Assembly: GCA_964393525.1 (NCBI GenBank)
Contig: CAYMTV010000001.1
Coordinates: 80,692-144,691 of the forward strand
Direction: 5' to 3'
DNA from: CAYMTV01 sp964393525
GTDB lineage: Bacteria > Patescibacteriota > Microgenomatia > Daviesbacterales > UBA10151
Length of the DNA: 64,000 nucleotides
Positions 24,138 through 32,655 of this stretch are shown in pieces (within the stretch, counting starts at the first letter, position 1; each line of letters starts with the position of its first letter). The notes below the pieces were generated by a model. The model was given only the letters and a program-made list of their open reading frames with translations. It was not told the DNA's origin and searched no databases. Both the position numbers and the translations under genes were made by a program.

Positions 24138-25607
24138 GTGAAGAAATTTCTACTTGCTTTATTGGTAGTATTGCCAGTTTTATTTTATGGATCCAGTTTA
24201 TTTCCGAAGGAAAAAAGCTTTGCTTTATATTATAGTTTTGCCCAGGATGATTTTATTCATTTAAATGCCAGCAAAGCTTCAAATATTTTAGAGTTTCTAA
24301 ATTTTTTTAATCCTTTTTACCAATTTCCTGATATCTTCTTTTACCGTCCGCTTCCAACACAAGTCCATTTTTTTATAAATTCACAAATTTTTGGATTAAA
24401 CCCGCTCCCGTTTCATGTTGAATCATTAATTTTCCATCTTCTTAATACATGGCTGTTTTATTTAATTGTAAAAAAGCTCTGGAAAGATCGGACAATAGCT
24501 TTTATTTCCACCTTGTTTTACGGGGTATCGGCTGCCCATTTCCTATCTTTGTTTTATATCTCCGCATTCCAACAAGTGGCTAGAACTTTTTACCTTCTTC
24601 TATCCATTTTTTTATGGATCAAATTTTTTGAGGTCAGAAAAACTATATTATATATATTGGGATTAGTAAGCTTTATTGCGGCATTATTATCAAAAGAATC
24701 ATCTATAGTTTTACCGCCATTTTTACTCCTAGTTGATTTTCTTTTAGAAGGAAGGAATGTTTTGAAAGAAAGAATAAAATATTTACTTCCATATTTTGCA
24801 ATTGCAGGAATTTATCTATTAATCAGATTGTCAGGATTTCAAACTATTTTTGGAAAAGGGGAGTATGATGTAAGTTTTTCTTTATTTAACATTTTGCAAA
24901 ACTTAAAGTGGTATATTCTTTGGAGCTTTGGGTTACCGGAAATTCTCTCAACTTATCCAAGTTTAGGATTAAACTCTCTTATTCAATTTACTAGAGATTT
25001 CTCAAGTGGTGGAGTAATAATATTGTTTTTTGGAGTTTTCATCTTTCTTGTCATTTCGAGTGTAGCGAGAAATCTCAAGATGAATCTGAAGATCTCTCAA
25101 CTAACGTTTCGAGATTATAGAAATAGAGCCTTTTTATATTCCATACTAATTTTTTTCATCTCATTAATTCCGGTTTTGTTCTTAAGAGAGCATAAATATC
25201 CCCAGTATTTGGATTTAGCATTTTTGGGGGTATTACCAATATTTGCCTGGATAATTTTAAATGCTAAGTGGAAAGTTTTGGGTTATACAATAATTTTAGT
25301 ATTTATTGCTTTACAATATTTTTCTATACAACTCTCGGAACAAACTCATTGGACAACCAAAAGAAGTGTAGTTGCAGATTATTATCAAAAATCTTTTAAA
25401 GAAAAATATCCAAATATTGCTGAAAATTCTAGGATATTCTTAGTAGGATCTAGTGAACAAGCAAGAGAGGTTTCGCATGCTTTAGCCGGAAAATATGCCT
25501 TCTTAGTTTGGTATCCTGGAAAAATTTCTGAAGTTAAATACTTGGAAGAAAAAGATTTACCAAAAGATAGAAACAATGTAATTATAGAATATTTAAGTAA
25601 GTATTAA
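24138..25607 (+). CDS. GT-C-like polytopic membrane protein carrying an in-frame palindromic repeat
   Basis: I place the start at GTG 24138 (VKKFLLALL, 489 residues). The in-frame ATG at 24084 would overlap the 5' end of prfB. The product has about ten membrane helices and an early outer loop with AQDDF and FYRPLPTQVHFF, a plan shared with TMTC/PMT-type GT-C mannosyltransferase-like proteins. Between two helices the residues VISSVARNLKMNLKISQLTF are encoded by an imperfect palindrome (25049-25118) of a type usually found between genes. It is divergent from prfB and convergent with the ABC exporter. Substrate unknown. Confidence 0.83.
   Translation: MKKFLLALLVVLPVLFYGSSLFPKEKSFALYYSFAQDDFIHLNASKASNILEFLNFFNPFYQFPDIFFYRPLPTQVHFFINSQIFGLNPLPFHVESLIFHLLNTWLFYLIVKKLWKDRTIAFISTLFYGVSAAHFLSLFYISAFQQVARTFYLLLSIFLWIKFFEVRKTILYILGLVSFIAALLSKESSIVLPPFLLLVDFLLEGRNVLKERIKYLLPYFAIAGIYLLIRLSGFQTIFGKGEYDVSFSLFNILQNLKWYILWSFGLPEILSTYPSLGLNSLIQFTRDFSSGGVIILFFGVFIFLVISSVARNLKMNLKISQLTFRDYRNRAFLYSILIFFISLIPVLFLREHKYPQYLDLAFLGVLPIFAWIILNAKWKVLGYTIILVFIALQYFSIQLSEQTHWTTKRSVVADYYQKSFKEKYPNIAENSRIFLVGSSEQAREVSHALAGKYAFLVWYPGKISEVKYLEEKDLPKDRNNVIIEYLSKY
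25049..25118 (+). repeat. Dispersed palindromic repeat inserted in frame within a coding sequence
   Basis: The left arm near 25052-25079 (TTTCGAG, TAGCGAGAAATCTC) and the right arm near 25088-25115 (GATCTCTCAACTAA, TTTCGAGAT) are imperfect inverted copies around a short loop. The left arm follows the familiar TCATTTCGAG-n-GTAGCGAGAAATCTC repeat of many bacterial genomes. It encodes about 23 residues without a stop. Confidence 0.7.
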
Positions 25608-26819
25608 TTATTCATACCTTAGAGCCTGGATTGGGTCTAACTTAGCTGCTCTAATAGCTGGGGCAACACCAAAAATTACTCCTACTAAAATTGAAAATCC
25701 AAATGATAGTCCTACTGACCAAAGAGGTACTGTTGTCTGAAGAAACCGTCCTGCAAGAAGTGATAATAGATAACCTAAAATAATACCAATTATCCCTCCT
25801 ATGCCGGATAAGGTTAAAGCTTCTATTAAAAACTGATTTCTAATATCTTTTGATTTAGCTCCTAAGGCTTTTCTTAATCCAATTTCTCTGGTTCTTTCTG
25901 TGACCGATACAAGCATTATATTCATAATCCCAATCCCGCCAACAATTAAAGAAATTGCAGCAATTCCTCCTAAAGCCAAAGTTAAAACATTAGTAATTGT
26001 AGAGATTATAGATAAAGTTTGTTCTTGGGTCTGAACCGTAAAATCATCCTCTGCAAGCCTTTTACTTAAAATGTTTTTAACTTTTTCTTGAACCTCCTTT
26101 GTTTTATCAGATTCATTGGCAGCAATTACTATATTGTGAATATTATCTTCCCCGAATTGTTTTTGAGCGGAGGTTAATGGTATTAAAGCCACATTATCCA
26201 AATCTAATCCTAAATTAGATCCTCTAATTCCTAAAACCCCAACAATTGAATACCTTAAGTTACCTATTTGAATTTGCGCACCTAAAGCATTCGCATCACA
26301 AGACTCTATGTCATTGCAAAATAATTTCTTTTTTACTGTTGGGCCAATAACTGCAACCCTTTTTCCGGAACCAGCTTCTGACTGGCTCATGTATCTCCCT
26401 TCAGCTATTTTTAATGCTTTAATTATCTTTGGGTAACTTGCCTCAACCCCAACAATAGTTACTCCCTTATCTTCCTTATTTTTATACTCAACCTTGGTAG
26501 TTTTTTGGATTGCGGCAGAGACTTCAGCTTCAGCTTTTAATTTAGTCCGTAAATTTATGGCATCCTCCAAAATAAGTCTGTTGGTTTGAATACCGCCCGG
26601 TCCCCTACCTCCACCGATTTGGCCGGGTATTACAAACATCACATTAGAGCCTAAAGAGGCAATCTGATCGGTAATAAAACTTTTCAAACCTGAAACTAGG
26701 GATATCAGTAAAATTACTGAAGTCACACCAATAACAATTCCTAAAACAGTCAAAAAAGACCGGAGCCTGTTTGCAATTATTGCGGTGAATGCAAGTTGTA
26801 TTGTCTCAAGCGGGTTCAT
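25608..26819 (-). CDS. MacB-like ABC transporter permease
   Basis: The 403-residue protein has the MacB/LolC-type fold: one N-terminal helix (about 17-45), a large extracytoplasmic domain (about 50-270), and three C-terminal helices. The signature [18 protein letters not shown] lies near residue 308 and PIQALRYE at the end. A cysteine pair ([10 protein letters not shown]) in the outer domain could form a disulfide. It works with the ATPase whose gene overlaps by four bases and with the adaptor encoded upstream. Such mechanotransmission pumps move peptides, lipids or drugs across the envelope rather than through the permease. Confidence 0.93.
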   Translation of the reverse strand: MNPLETIQLAFTAIIANRLRSFLTVLGIVIGVTSVILLISLVSGLKSFITDQIASLGSNVMFVIPGQIGGGRGPGGIQTNRLILEDAINLRTKLKAEAEVSAAIQKTTKVEYKNKEDKGVTIVGVEASYPKIIKALKIAEGRYMSQSEAGSGKRVAVIGPTVKKKLFCNDIESCDANALGAQIQIGNLRYSIVGVLGIRGSNLGLDLDNVALIPLTSAQKQFGEDNIHNIVIAANESDKTKEVQEKVKNILSKRLAEDDFTVQTQEQTLSIISTITNVLTLALGGIAAISLIVGGIGIMNIMLVSVTERTREIGLRKALGAKSKDIRNQFLIEALTLSGIGGIIGIILGYLLSLLAGRFLQTTVPLWSVGLSFGFSILVGVIFGVAPAIRAAKLDPIQALRYE

Positions 26820-27484
26820 ATAACCTGCCCGTCTTTTAGAGAAATAGTCCTGTTGGCATATCTTGCAATAGTTTGTTCATGAGTTATAAGTATTATGGTT
26901 TTTCCCTCCTGGTTAAGCTTTTTTAAAAGTTTTAAAATCTCTATACCGGTTTTAGAGTCTAAATTGCCGGTTGGTTCATCAGCAAAAATGACTTGCGGGT
27001 TTGTAACCAATGCTCTGGCAATAGCTACTCTTTGTTGCTGTCCACCTGATAATTGATTAGGTCTTGATAAAAGTTTATTCAAAAGACCCACCCTTTCAAG
27101 CATTTTTTCGGCCCTAAAATTTCTTTCCGTTTTTGAAATGCCTGAATAAATTAAAGGTAAAGCCACATTATCTAAAGCAGAAGTTCTATTTAAAAGATTA
27201 AAGCTTTGAAAAACAAACCCGATTTTTTTATTTCGCAAGGTTGCCAGAGTATCATCTTTAAGTTTAGAAACGTCCTTATCATCCAAAAAATAAGACCCGG
27301 ATGTTGGTTTATCTAAAAGCCCTAAGATATTCATTAATGTAGATTTTCCCGAACCGGATGGGCCAATAATTGCCACAAATTCTCCAGATTTAATTTCCAA
27401 GTTTATATTTTTTAAAGCTTGAAATTTTAAATCTTCATCCAGCTCAAATACTTTATTAATGTTAATTAACTTAATAAGAGGCAT
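26816..27484 (-). CDS. MacB-like ABC transporter ATPase subunit
   Basis: The 222-residue ATPase shows Walker [10 protein letters not shown] (near 40), Q-loop FVFQSFNLL, signature [15 protein letters not shown] (near 143), Walker [14 protein letters not shown] and ILITHE. It belongs to the LolD/MacB group that pairs with FtsX-fold permeases. The stop overlaps the permease start by four bases, and the adaptor gene ends two bases before its start, so the three are one operon. Confidence 0.95.
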   Translation of the reverse strand: MPLIKLININKVFELDEDLKFQALKNINLEIKSGEFVAIIGPSGSGKSTLMNILGLLDKPTSGSYFLDDKDVSKLKDDTLATLRNKKIGFVFQSFNLLNRTSALDNVALPLIYSGISKTERNFRAEKMLERVGLLNKLLSRPNQLSGGQQQRVAIARALVTNPQVIFADEPTGNLDSKTGIEILKLLKKLNQEGKTIILITHEQTIARYANRTISLKDGQVI

Positions 27485-27486
27485 TG

Positions 27487-28569
27487 TTACTTTTTAATTA
27501 TTGAAGGATTAGTTACGAATTCTTGATTTTCATCCAAGCCTTTTTTAATCTCAACTTCTGTATCAGAACTTAAACCTTTTTCTATTTCAACTTTTTTAAA
27601 TTCTTTATCATCTTTAATATAGACAAATTTTTCATCAACAATAGCATCAATAGGAATAGCTAAAACATTTTTTGCCTGACTTGTAATTATCCCAGCTTGG
27701 CCATTGAGACCTGAAATGAATCTGACTCCAGATGCGTTAAGTTTTACTCTGGCAATTATCACGGTTGCGCCGGAGCTTGTGGTCCTTGTTAAAGGATTTA
27801 TTTCAGTAATATTTCCTTTAAACACTTTATCACCATAAGCGTTTAAAGTTATCTCAACAGGCTGGTTTAATGACACATTTACTATGTCTGACTCATCAAC
27901 TTCAGCATCAAAATAAATCTCGGACTCATCAACTACTTGGGCTACTACTTCAGATGCTAAGACGTTTTGCCCGACCAAAAAATCAAGCTGGGTAATAATT
28001 CCTGATAGAGGAGAAGTAAGATAAGTATCCAAAAAAGTATGCTCGGCTTTTTTGACATCATCAAAGGCATTGTTTGAAGCAGTTTCTGCAGTTGTTCGAA
28101 GTTGTTTTTGAGTCATGGTTTCATTGGCAGAACCCACATTGGCAAATCCGCCATTTCCATATTGAAAAAGATGGATATCATCCAAGACCTTTTCTAAAGT
28201 TGTTCTTTTATCTAATAAGTTATTCTTGGCTTGTTGCAGTGTGATTGCCTGGTTTTCTGCATCCAGCCCGGCTATAATTTGTCCTTTTTGAATAAAATCT
28301 CCTTTTTTGAAATTAACAAAGATAAGTCTTCCGGGGGTTTGAAATTTTAAATTTACGGTATTTTTTCCAGAAAGCGTACCGGATGCAGAAACTGTTTGTT
28401 TAATATCCCCTCTTTTGGCTTTGGTATATTGAATCTCCTGTTTTTGTCCGGCAAACCTGGAGATTAAGAAGGCTAAAATTGCAACAAAAACAATAGCTAT
28501 TAAAAAGTAGCGCAACTTTAGAAAACGAGATAAAATGAGTGGAAACTTAAATTTAGCCATAAGATTCAA
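27487..28569 (-). CDS. MacA/HlyD-like membrane fusion (adaptor) protein
   Basis: The 360-residue product has one N-terminal membrane helix (about 19-42), a barrel-sandwich hybrid half-motif (KRGDIKQTVSASGTLSG), a short helical hairpin, the second lipoyl half (SPLSGIITQLDFLVGQNV) and beta-barrel/membrane-proximal domains ending with KGLDENQEFV. I accept TTG 28569 as start because TGC-TAGAAT ends seven bases before it; the ATG at 28560 is the alternative. It would link the ABC pump to the outer cell envelope. No TolC-like channel is encoded here, as expected for a cell without a conventional outer membrane. Confidence 0.9.
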   Translation of the reverse strand: MNLMAKFKFPLILSRFLKLRYFLIAIVFVAILAFLISRFAGQKQEIQYTKAKRGDIKQTVSASGTLSGKNTVNLKFQTPGRLIFVNFKKGDFIQKGQIIAGLDAENQAITLQQAKNNLLDKRTTLEKVLDDIHLFQYGNGGFANVGSANETMTQKQLRTTAETASNNAFDDVKKAEHTFLDTYLTSPLSGIITQLDFLVGQNVLASEVVAQVVDESEIYFDAEVDESDIVNVSLNQPVEITLNAYGDKVFKGNITEINPLTRTTSSGATVIIARVKLNASGVRFISGLNGQAGIITSQAKNVLAIPIDAIVDEKFVYIKDDKEFKKVEIEKGLSSDTEVEIKKGLDENQEFVTNPSIIKK

Positions 28570-28575
28570 GAGGCA

Positions 28576-28585
28576 TATTCTAGCA
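28576..28585. promoter_or_regulatory. Overlapping divergent -10 elements for the exporter operon and tsaB
   Basis: The plus strand reads TATTCT (28576-28581), 12 bases before the tsaB ATG. The minus strand reads TGC-TAGAAT (28585-28577), seven bases before the TTG at 28569. The same base pairs appear to serve both directions. Confidence 0.45.
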
Positions 28586-28593
28586 AAAATGCA

Positions 28594-28902
28594 ATGAAAA
28601 AGATACTATCGGTTGATACATCTAAAGCCAATGAGATTCAAGTGAGTCTTATTATAGGGTCTAAGATTTATACGGAAACTAGTCAGCAAAAGCTTGGCTC
28701 ACAAGTTTTACTTTCACTAGTTAAAAAAATATTAAAAAACTCCAAAACAGAGATTAAAGATTTAACCGAGATAAAAGTTAATACCGGTCCTGGATCTTTT
28801 ACTGGAATAAAGGTAGGAGTTTCAGTTGCCAATGCTTTAGCTTTCGCTGTAAAAATTCCGGTTAATGGAAAAAAGATAGAGACAGATTTGAAATATGAGT
28901 AA
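28594..28902 (+). CDS. tsaB: TsaB-like protein, N-terminal domain only (tRNA t6A modification)
   Basis: The 102-residue protein corresponds to the first ASKHA subdomain of TsaB/YeaZ: KKILSVDTSKAN at the N-terminus, then VNTGPGSFTGIKVGVSVANA (near residue 65) and IPVNG. TsaB is the partner of TsaD in making threonylcarbamoyladenosine at position 37 of tRNAs. Typical TsaB has about 220-240 residues; this one stops soon after the first domain, and the next gene is unrelated, so it is a reduced form rather than a split gene. The dimerisation surface with TsaD is in the retained half. Its divergent promoter overlaps that of the exporter operon. Confidence 0.9.
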   Translation: MKKILSVDTSKANEIQVSLIIGSKIYTETSQQKLGSQVLLSLVKKILKNSKTEIKDLTEIKVNTGPGSFTGIKVGVSVANALAFAVKIPVNGKKIETDLKYE

Positions 28903-28918
28903 TCTTGCCTTGTATAGA

Positions 28919-28927
28919 TGATATACT
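28919..28927 (+). promoter_or_regulatory. Extended -10, leaderless promoter of the CAP-domain gene
   Basis: TGA-TATACT ends six bases before the ATG at 28934, and no ribosome-binding site is present. Confidence 0.5.
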
Positions 28928-28933
28928 GATTTT

Positions 28934-29812
28934 ATGCGGATATCACACTTTTTTCTGCCACACCCAAAGACTCATAAAAAAGCCCATTTAATTTCAATTC
29001 CAGCGCTTTTGACCTACATTGCCCTGTTTATCTTTTTGCAGTTTAGTTTAAGCTTCATTAATAAAGTGAATCCCGGGGTTTTGGGGATAAATTCTTCGAT
29101 TAATCAGCAAGAGCTTATTACGCTGACTAATGCCGAAAGAGCAAAAAACGGCCTGCCTCCTTTAGCTGAAAATCCTTCTTTAAGCCAGGCTGCGTTGGAA
29201 AAGGCCAAAAATATGTTTGAGGAAAATTACTGGGCCCATTATTCACCCTCGGGAAAAGACCCTTGGGGGTTTATCTCAAGGTCAGGGTATAAATTTACCC
29301 ATGCCGGAGAAAATTTAGCCCGTAACTTTTACACTTCAAATGAAGTTGTACAAGCATGGATGGCTTCAACTGCCGGACACAAAGAAAACATCTTAAATTC
29401 TAAATATCAGGAAATAGGAATTGCGGTTATGGAAGGAACTTTAAATGGTGAACCAACCATACTGGTTGTTCAAGAATTTGGTCGGCCAATTGAAGCGATT
29501 GCTCAGATTCCGGAGGCAAACACGAGAGGGACTTCGCTGCAAAATGAGCCTACTCTTGCGCCAACTGCTACAGCGCAACCTAATTTAACTGCAGGAGTTG
29601 TTGAAAATAAAAAATTAATTGATCCTTATAAACTAAATAAAAATATCGCCTTTAGTTTTCTGGGATTCATAGGGTTTCTTTTAATTATTGACCTTTATGT
29701 CATTAGAAGAAGGGCAATCCATAGGATTGCTTCTCATCATCTGCCGCATTTAGCATTAATTTCTGTTGCCATGGGAGCTTTAATGAGTTCATCGCCCGGT
29801 TCAATACTTTAA
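28934..29812 (+). CDS. CAP/SCP-domain membrane protein (YkwD-like)
   Basis: The 292-residue protein has a membrane helix near residues 22-42, a CAP domain (about 55-185), a Thr/Ala-rich linker, and two more helices at the C-terminus. CAP landmarks are LTNAERAKNGLPPL, YWAHYSPSGKDPW, THAGENLARNF and AGHKENILNSKYQEIGIAV. Bacterial CAP proteins act outside the cell, with roles such as glycan or lipid binding and proteolysis; the specific role here is unknown. The stop overlaps the next start by one base. The gene leads a run that continues into the rhamnose genes. Confidence 0.92.
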   Translation: MRISHFFLPHPKTHKKAHLISIPALLTYIALFIFLQFSLSFINKVNPGVLGINSSINQQELITLTNAERAKNGLPPLAENPSLSQAALEKAKNMFEENYWAHYSPSGKDPWGFISRSGYKFTHAGENLARNFYTSNEVVQAWMASTAGHKENILNSKYQEIGIAVMEGTLNGEPTILVVQEFGRPIEAIAQIPEANTRGTSLQNEPTLAPTATAQPNLTAGVVENKKLIDPYKLNKNIAFSFLGFIGFLLIIDLYVIRRRAIHRIASHHLPHLALISVAMGALMSSSPGSIL

Positions 29813-30051
29813 TGAAACATTTGCCTTTAATATTGTTTATACCAATTGGGATTTTCTTTTTGGCACTGATTTTTGTGGTTAATGGTAACTCGATTTTAAT
29901 TTTACAAGCGGTCACTGCGCTTTCTTTGATATATTTGGTCTTTTCATTTATGCACCATCTGGCTGATAAAAGTTTGACTGTTGAGGCTTCTCTAGAGTAT
30001 ATTTTGATTGCAAGCTTGGTTGTAATTTTGCTTGCGGGAGTAACCATTTGA
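29812..30051 (+). CDS. Small membrane protein of unknown function
   Basis: The 79-residue product is almost wholly hydrophobic with three short helices, including LPLILFIPIGIFFLALIFVV and a central SFMHHLADKS loop. No family is recognised. It is translationally linked on both sides: the start overlaps the CAP gene stop (TAATG) and the stop overlaps the rfbA start by four bases (TTGA). The tight linkage argues that it is a real gene. Confidence 0.75.
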   Translation: MKHLPLILFIPIGIFFLALIFVVNGNSILILQAVTALSLIYLVFSFMHHLADKSLTVEASLEYILIASLVVILLAGVTI

Positions 30052-31115
30052 AAGCAATAATTCCTACCGGTGGGTCTGGAACCAGGATGCGCCCCCTAAC
30101 TTTTTCCACCAACAAACACTTTATTCCGGTGGCTAACAAGCCTCTGATTTTTTACCCCGTTGAGACAATTGCTGAATCCGGAATAAAAGAAATCTTAATT
30201 ACTTATAGCCCTCAGTCTCTTGACTTCGTCAAACAAGTTTTGGGTGAAGGTGAAAAATGGGGAGTTAAGTTTACTTATGTCATGCAGGAAAAGCCCAAGG
30301 GGCTTGCTAATATTTTCCAGGTTTGTGAAGAAGAGCTTAAGGGAGAGTCTTTTGTTTTGCATTTGGGGGATAATATTTTTGTTGATGGAATTTCCCAGTT
30401 TGTTGAGCATTTTGAAAAAGAAAAACCAAATGGTTTAGTTTCCATGGTTCACCATAAAGAAAACAAAAGAATGGGGGTACCATACTTTGATGATCATGGT
30501 CATCTTATTAAATATGTAGAAAAGCCCGAGAATCCGCCACACGATTTTGCCATCCCCGGACTTTACTTTTTTGACAACAATGTCTTTCGCTGTTTTAGAC
30601 AAGATCCGATCCAGCCTTCGGAGAGAGGAGAGCTTGAGATAAGTCTGCCCTACCAATGGTTGATTGATCATGGGTACAGGGTAGATGTTTTGGAGTATAA
30701 AGGAAAATGGCTTGATCCGGGGAAGTTTGATGACTGGATCGATGCTAATAAGTTTATTTTGGAAAAATTTAAGGACGGATTTTTGGAAAGCGAAATCCCC
30801 AGTTCAACTCATTTAAGAGGTTCAGTTTCGGTAGGAAAGAATTGTCAAATTATAAATTCAACAGTCGAAGGTCCGGTAAAAATTGCCGACGATGTCAGTA
30901 TAATTGACAGTGTAATTGGGTCTTACACTTCAATTGATGAAGGTTGTCAAATTGAAGGAAGTGAAATAGAAAATAGTGTTTTGATGAAGGGTGTCAAAAT
31001 TATTAAAGCACCAAAAAAGATCAGTACAAGTTTAATTGGGACTGATTCAGAAGTAATAAAAAGCGATAAAGATATAAATTTATTTGTCGGCGAAAAAAGC
31101 CTGATTGAAGTATGA
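30048..31115 (+). CDS. rfbA: Glucose-1-phosphate thymidylyltransferase, long form (RmlA)
   Basis: The 355-residue enzyme makes dTDP-glucose from glucose-1-phosphate and dTTP, the first step to dTDP-L-rhamnose. The nucleotidyltransferase signature GGSGTRMRPLT lies at residues 8-18, with PVANKPLIFYPVE next and LHLGDN (near 104) as metal site. Beyond residue 240 a left-handed beta-helix of hexapeptide type (SVGKNCQIINSTVEGPVKI) marks the long form. The start is TTG at 30048, because the catalytic motif begins directly after it. The stop overlaps rfbB by four bases. Confidence 0.95.
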   Translation: MKAIIPTGGSGTRMRPLTFSTNKHFIPVANKPLIFYPVETIAESGIKEILITYSPQSLDFVKQVLGEGEKWGVKFTYVMQEKPKGLANIFQVCEEELKGESFVLHLGDNIFVDGISQFVEHFEKEKPNGLVSMVHHKENKRMGVPYFDDHGHLIKYVEKPENPPHDFAIPGLYFFDNNVFRCFRQDPIQPSERGELEISLPYQWLIDHGYRVDVLEYKGKWLDPGKFDDWIDANKFILEKFKDGFLESEIPSSTHLRGSVSVGKNCQIINSTVEGPVKIADDVSIIDSVIGSYTSIDEGCQIEGSEIENSVLMKGVKIIKAPKKISTSLIGTDSEVIKSDKDINLFVGEKSLIEV

Positions 31116-32119
31116 AATTATTAGTAACCGGAGGAGCAGGATTTATTGGCTCCAACTTTATTCACTATTGGTTAAAGAATCATCCGGAGGATGAGGTGGT
31201 TAACCTGGATAAATTAACCTACGCCGGACACATTGAAAGTCTTAAAGACATAGAAAATAATCCTAAGTACCAATTTATCAAAGGGGATATATGTGATCCC
31301 GAGATCGTCAAACAGGCTACTTTAGGGGTGGATATTGTTGTTCATTTTGCTGCGGAATCACATGTTGATAGGTCAATTATTGATCCTCTAATTTTTGTCA
31401 AAACCAATGTTTTGGGTACAGCCACACTACTTGAAGCAGCCCTAAATGCAAAAGTCAAAAGGTTTCACCATGTTTCAACAGATGAGGTTTACGGATCTTT
31501 GGATTTAAATGATCCGCCTTTTACACCGGATACCCCATATAACCCAAAAACCCCATATTCTGCATCCAAAGCCGGCTCAGATCATCTGGTGCGGGCTTAT
31601 TTTAGAACTTATGATTTACCGATAACGATTTCAAACTGCGCTAATAACTTTGGACCCTACCATGACCCGGAAAAATTAATCCCAAGATTTATAACTAATC
31701 TTTTAGAGGGCAAAAAAGTTCCCTTGATGGGAAAAGGAGAAAACATTAGGGAGTGGCTTTATGTTGAAGATCATGCCCGGGCTATCGACCTGATATTGGA
31801 AAAAGGTACTCCAGGAGAAACATACTTAATTGAAGGAGAAGAAAAAACCAATTTAGAGGTGACTAAAAAGATTTTGGAAATTTTGGGGATGGATGAGTCA
31901 TATATAGAATATGTTGAACATAGACTGGAACATGATTTCCGCTATGCCAATGATGGAACTAAACTTATGGAATTGGGCTGGAAAAGAGAAAAAAGTTTTG
32001 ATGAAGAACTTAAAAATACAATTGAATGGTATAAAACAAACGCATGGTGGTGGAAACCGCTAAAAGAAAATCGTCCGAATGTAGACCGTTCTGCTCAGGA
32101 GGAAAGAAAGTATGAATGA
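31112..32119 (+). CDS. rfbB: dTDP-glucose 4,6-dehydratase (RmlB)
   Basis: The 335-residue short-chain dehydrogenase converts dTDP-glucose to dTDP-4-keto-6-deoxyglucose. It has the NAD motif GGAGFIGSNF (residue 7), HFAAESHVDRSI (near 80), the catalytic STDEVYGSL (near 122) and YSASKAGSD, which gives the Y-x3-K pair. The C-terminal RYANDGTKLMELGW is typical. It overlaps rfbA by four bases and rfbC by eight, giving a tightly coupled rml operon. Confidence 0.96.
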   Translation: MKLLVTGGAGFIGSNFIHYWLKNHPEDEVVNLDKLTYAGHIESLKDIENNPKYQFIKGDICDPEIVKQATLGVDIVVHFAAESHVDRSIIDPLIFVKTNVLGTATLLEAALNAKVKRFHHVSTDEVYGSLDLNDPPFTPDTPYNPKTPYSASKAGSDHLVRAYFRTYDLPITISNCANNFGPYHDPEKLIPRFITNLLEGKKVPLMGKGENIREWLYVEDHARAIDLILEKGTPGETYLIEGEEKTNLEVTKKILEILGMDESYIEYVEHRLEHDFRYANDGTKLMELGWKREKSFDEELKNTIEWYKTNAWWWKPLKENRPNVDRSAQEERKYE

Positions 32120-32651
32120 GAATGATTATATTGAGGAGACAGAGATAAATGGTGTGCTAATCATTAAAAGGCCCAAACATGGTGATGACCGAGGATTTTT
32201 TAGGGAGACATTTAGAAGGAAGGATATTGAAGAAAAGTCAGGGTTTGAATTTAACCCGGTTCAGGCAAATCATTCAAGATCACAAAAAGGAGTATTGCGA
32301 GGAATTCATGTTGCTCCCTGGCACAAACTGACAACGGTAGTGCGAGGAGAGGTACAGCAGGTTGTAATAGATCTAAGAAAAGATTCTCCAACTTTTGGCA
32401 AATATGTCTCGGTGACTTTAGGAGAAAATAACTTCTCAAGCGTCTTTATCCCGGCAGGATGTGGTAACGCTTTTTTAACTTTGAGTGAAGTTGCAGATTA
32501 TAGCTATATCACAAGCGGTTATTGGGAGCCAGGATTAGAAGTTGGCATAATTTACAACGATCCGGATTTAAATATTAAGTGGGGAGTTGAAAACCCGATT
32601 CTTTCCGAAAAAGATCTAAAAAACCCAAGCTTCAAAGAAGTTTTTCCTTAA
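32112..32651 (+). CDS. rfbC: dTDP-4-dehydrorhamnose 3,5-epimerase (RmlC), somewhat divergent
   Basis: The 179-residue cupin protein sits in the rml operon between rfbB and rfbD. It keeps the substrate-site Arg and His in VLRGIHV, the Lys in HKLTTVVRGEV, and the acidic residue in YNDPDLNIKWGV. The usual GFAHGF motif is changed to GCGNAF, so an active-site histidine is replaced by Asn. RmlC epimerises C3 and C5 of the 4-keto-6-deoxy sugar. Gene context makes that role likely, though the altered motif leaves a change in specificity (for example a single-carbon epimerase) possible. Confidence 0.9.
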   Translation: MNENDYIEETEINGVLIIKRPKHGDDRGFFRETFRRKDIEEKSGFEFNPVQANHSRSQKGVLRGIHVAPWHKLTTVVRGEVQQVVIDLRKDSPTFGKYVSVTLGENNFSSVFIPAGCGNAFLTLSEVADYSYITSGYWEPGLEVGIIYNDPDLNIKWGVENPILSEKDLKNPSFKEVFP

Positions 32652-32655
32652 TGTG

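Noticed and set aside
29703..30139. Minus-strand frames opposite the CAP, small membrane and rfbA genes
   Set aside because: They are antisense to well-supported, translationally coupled genes.
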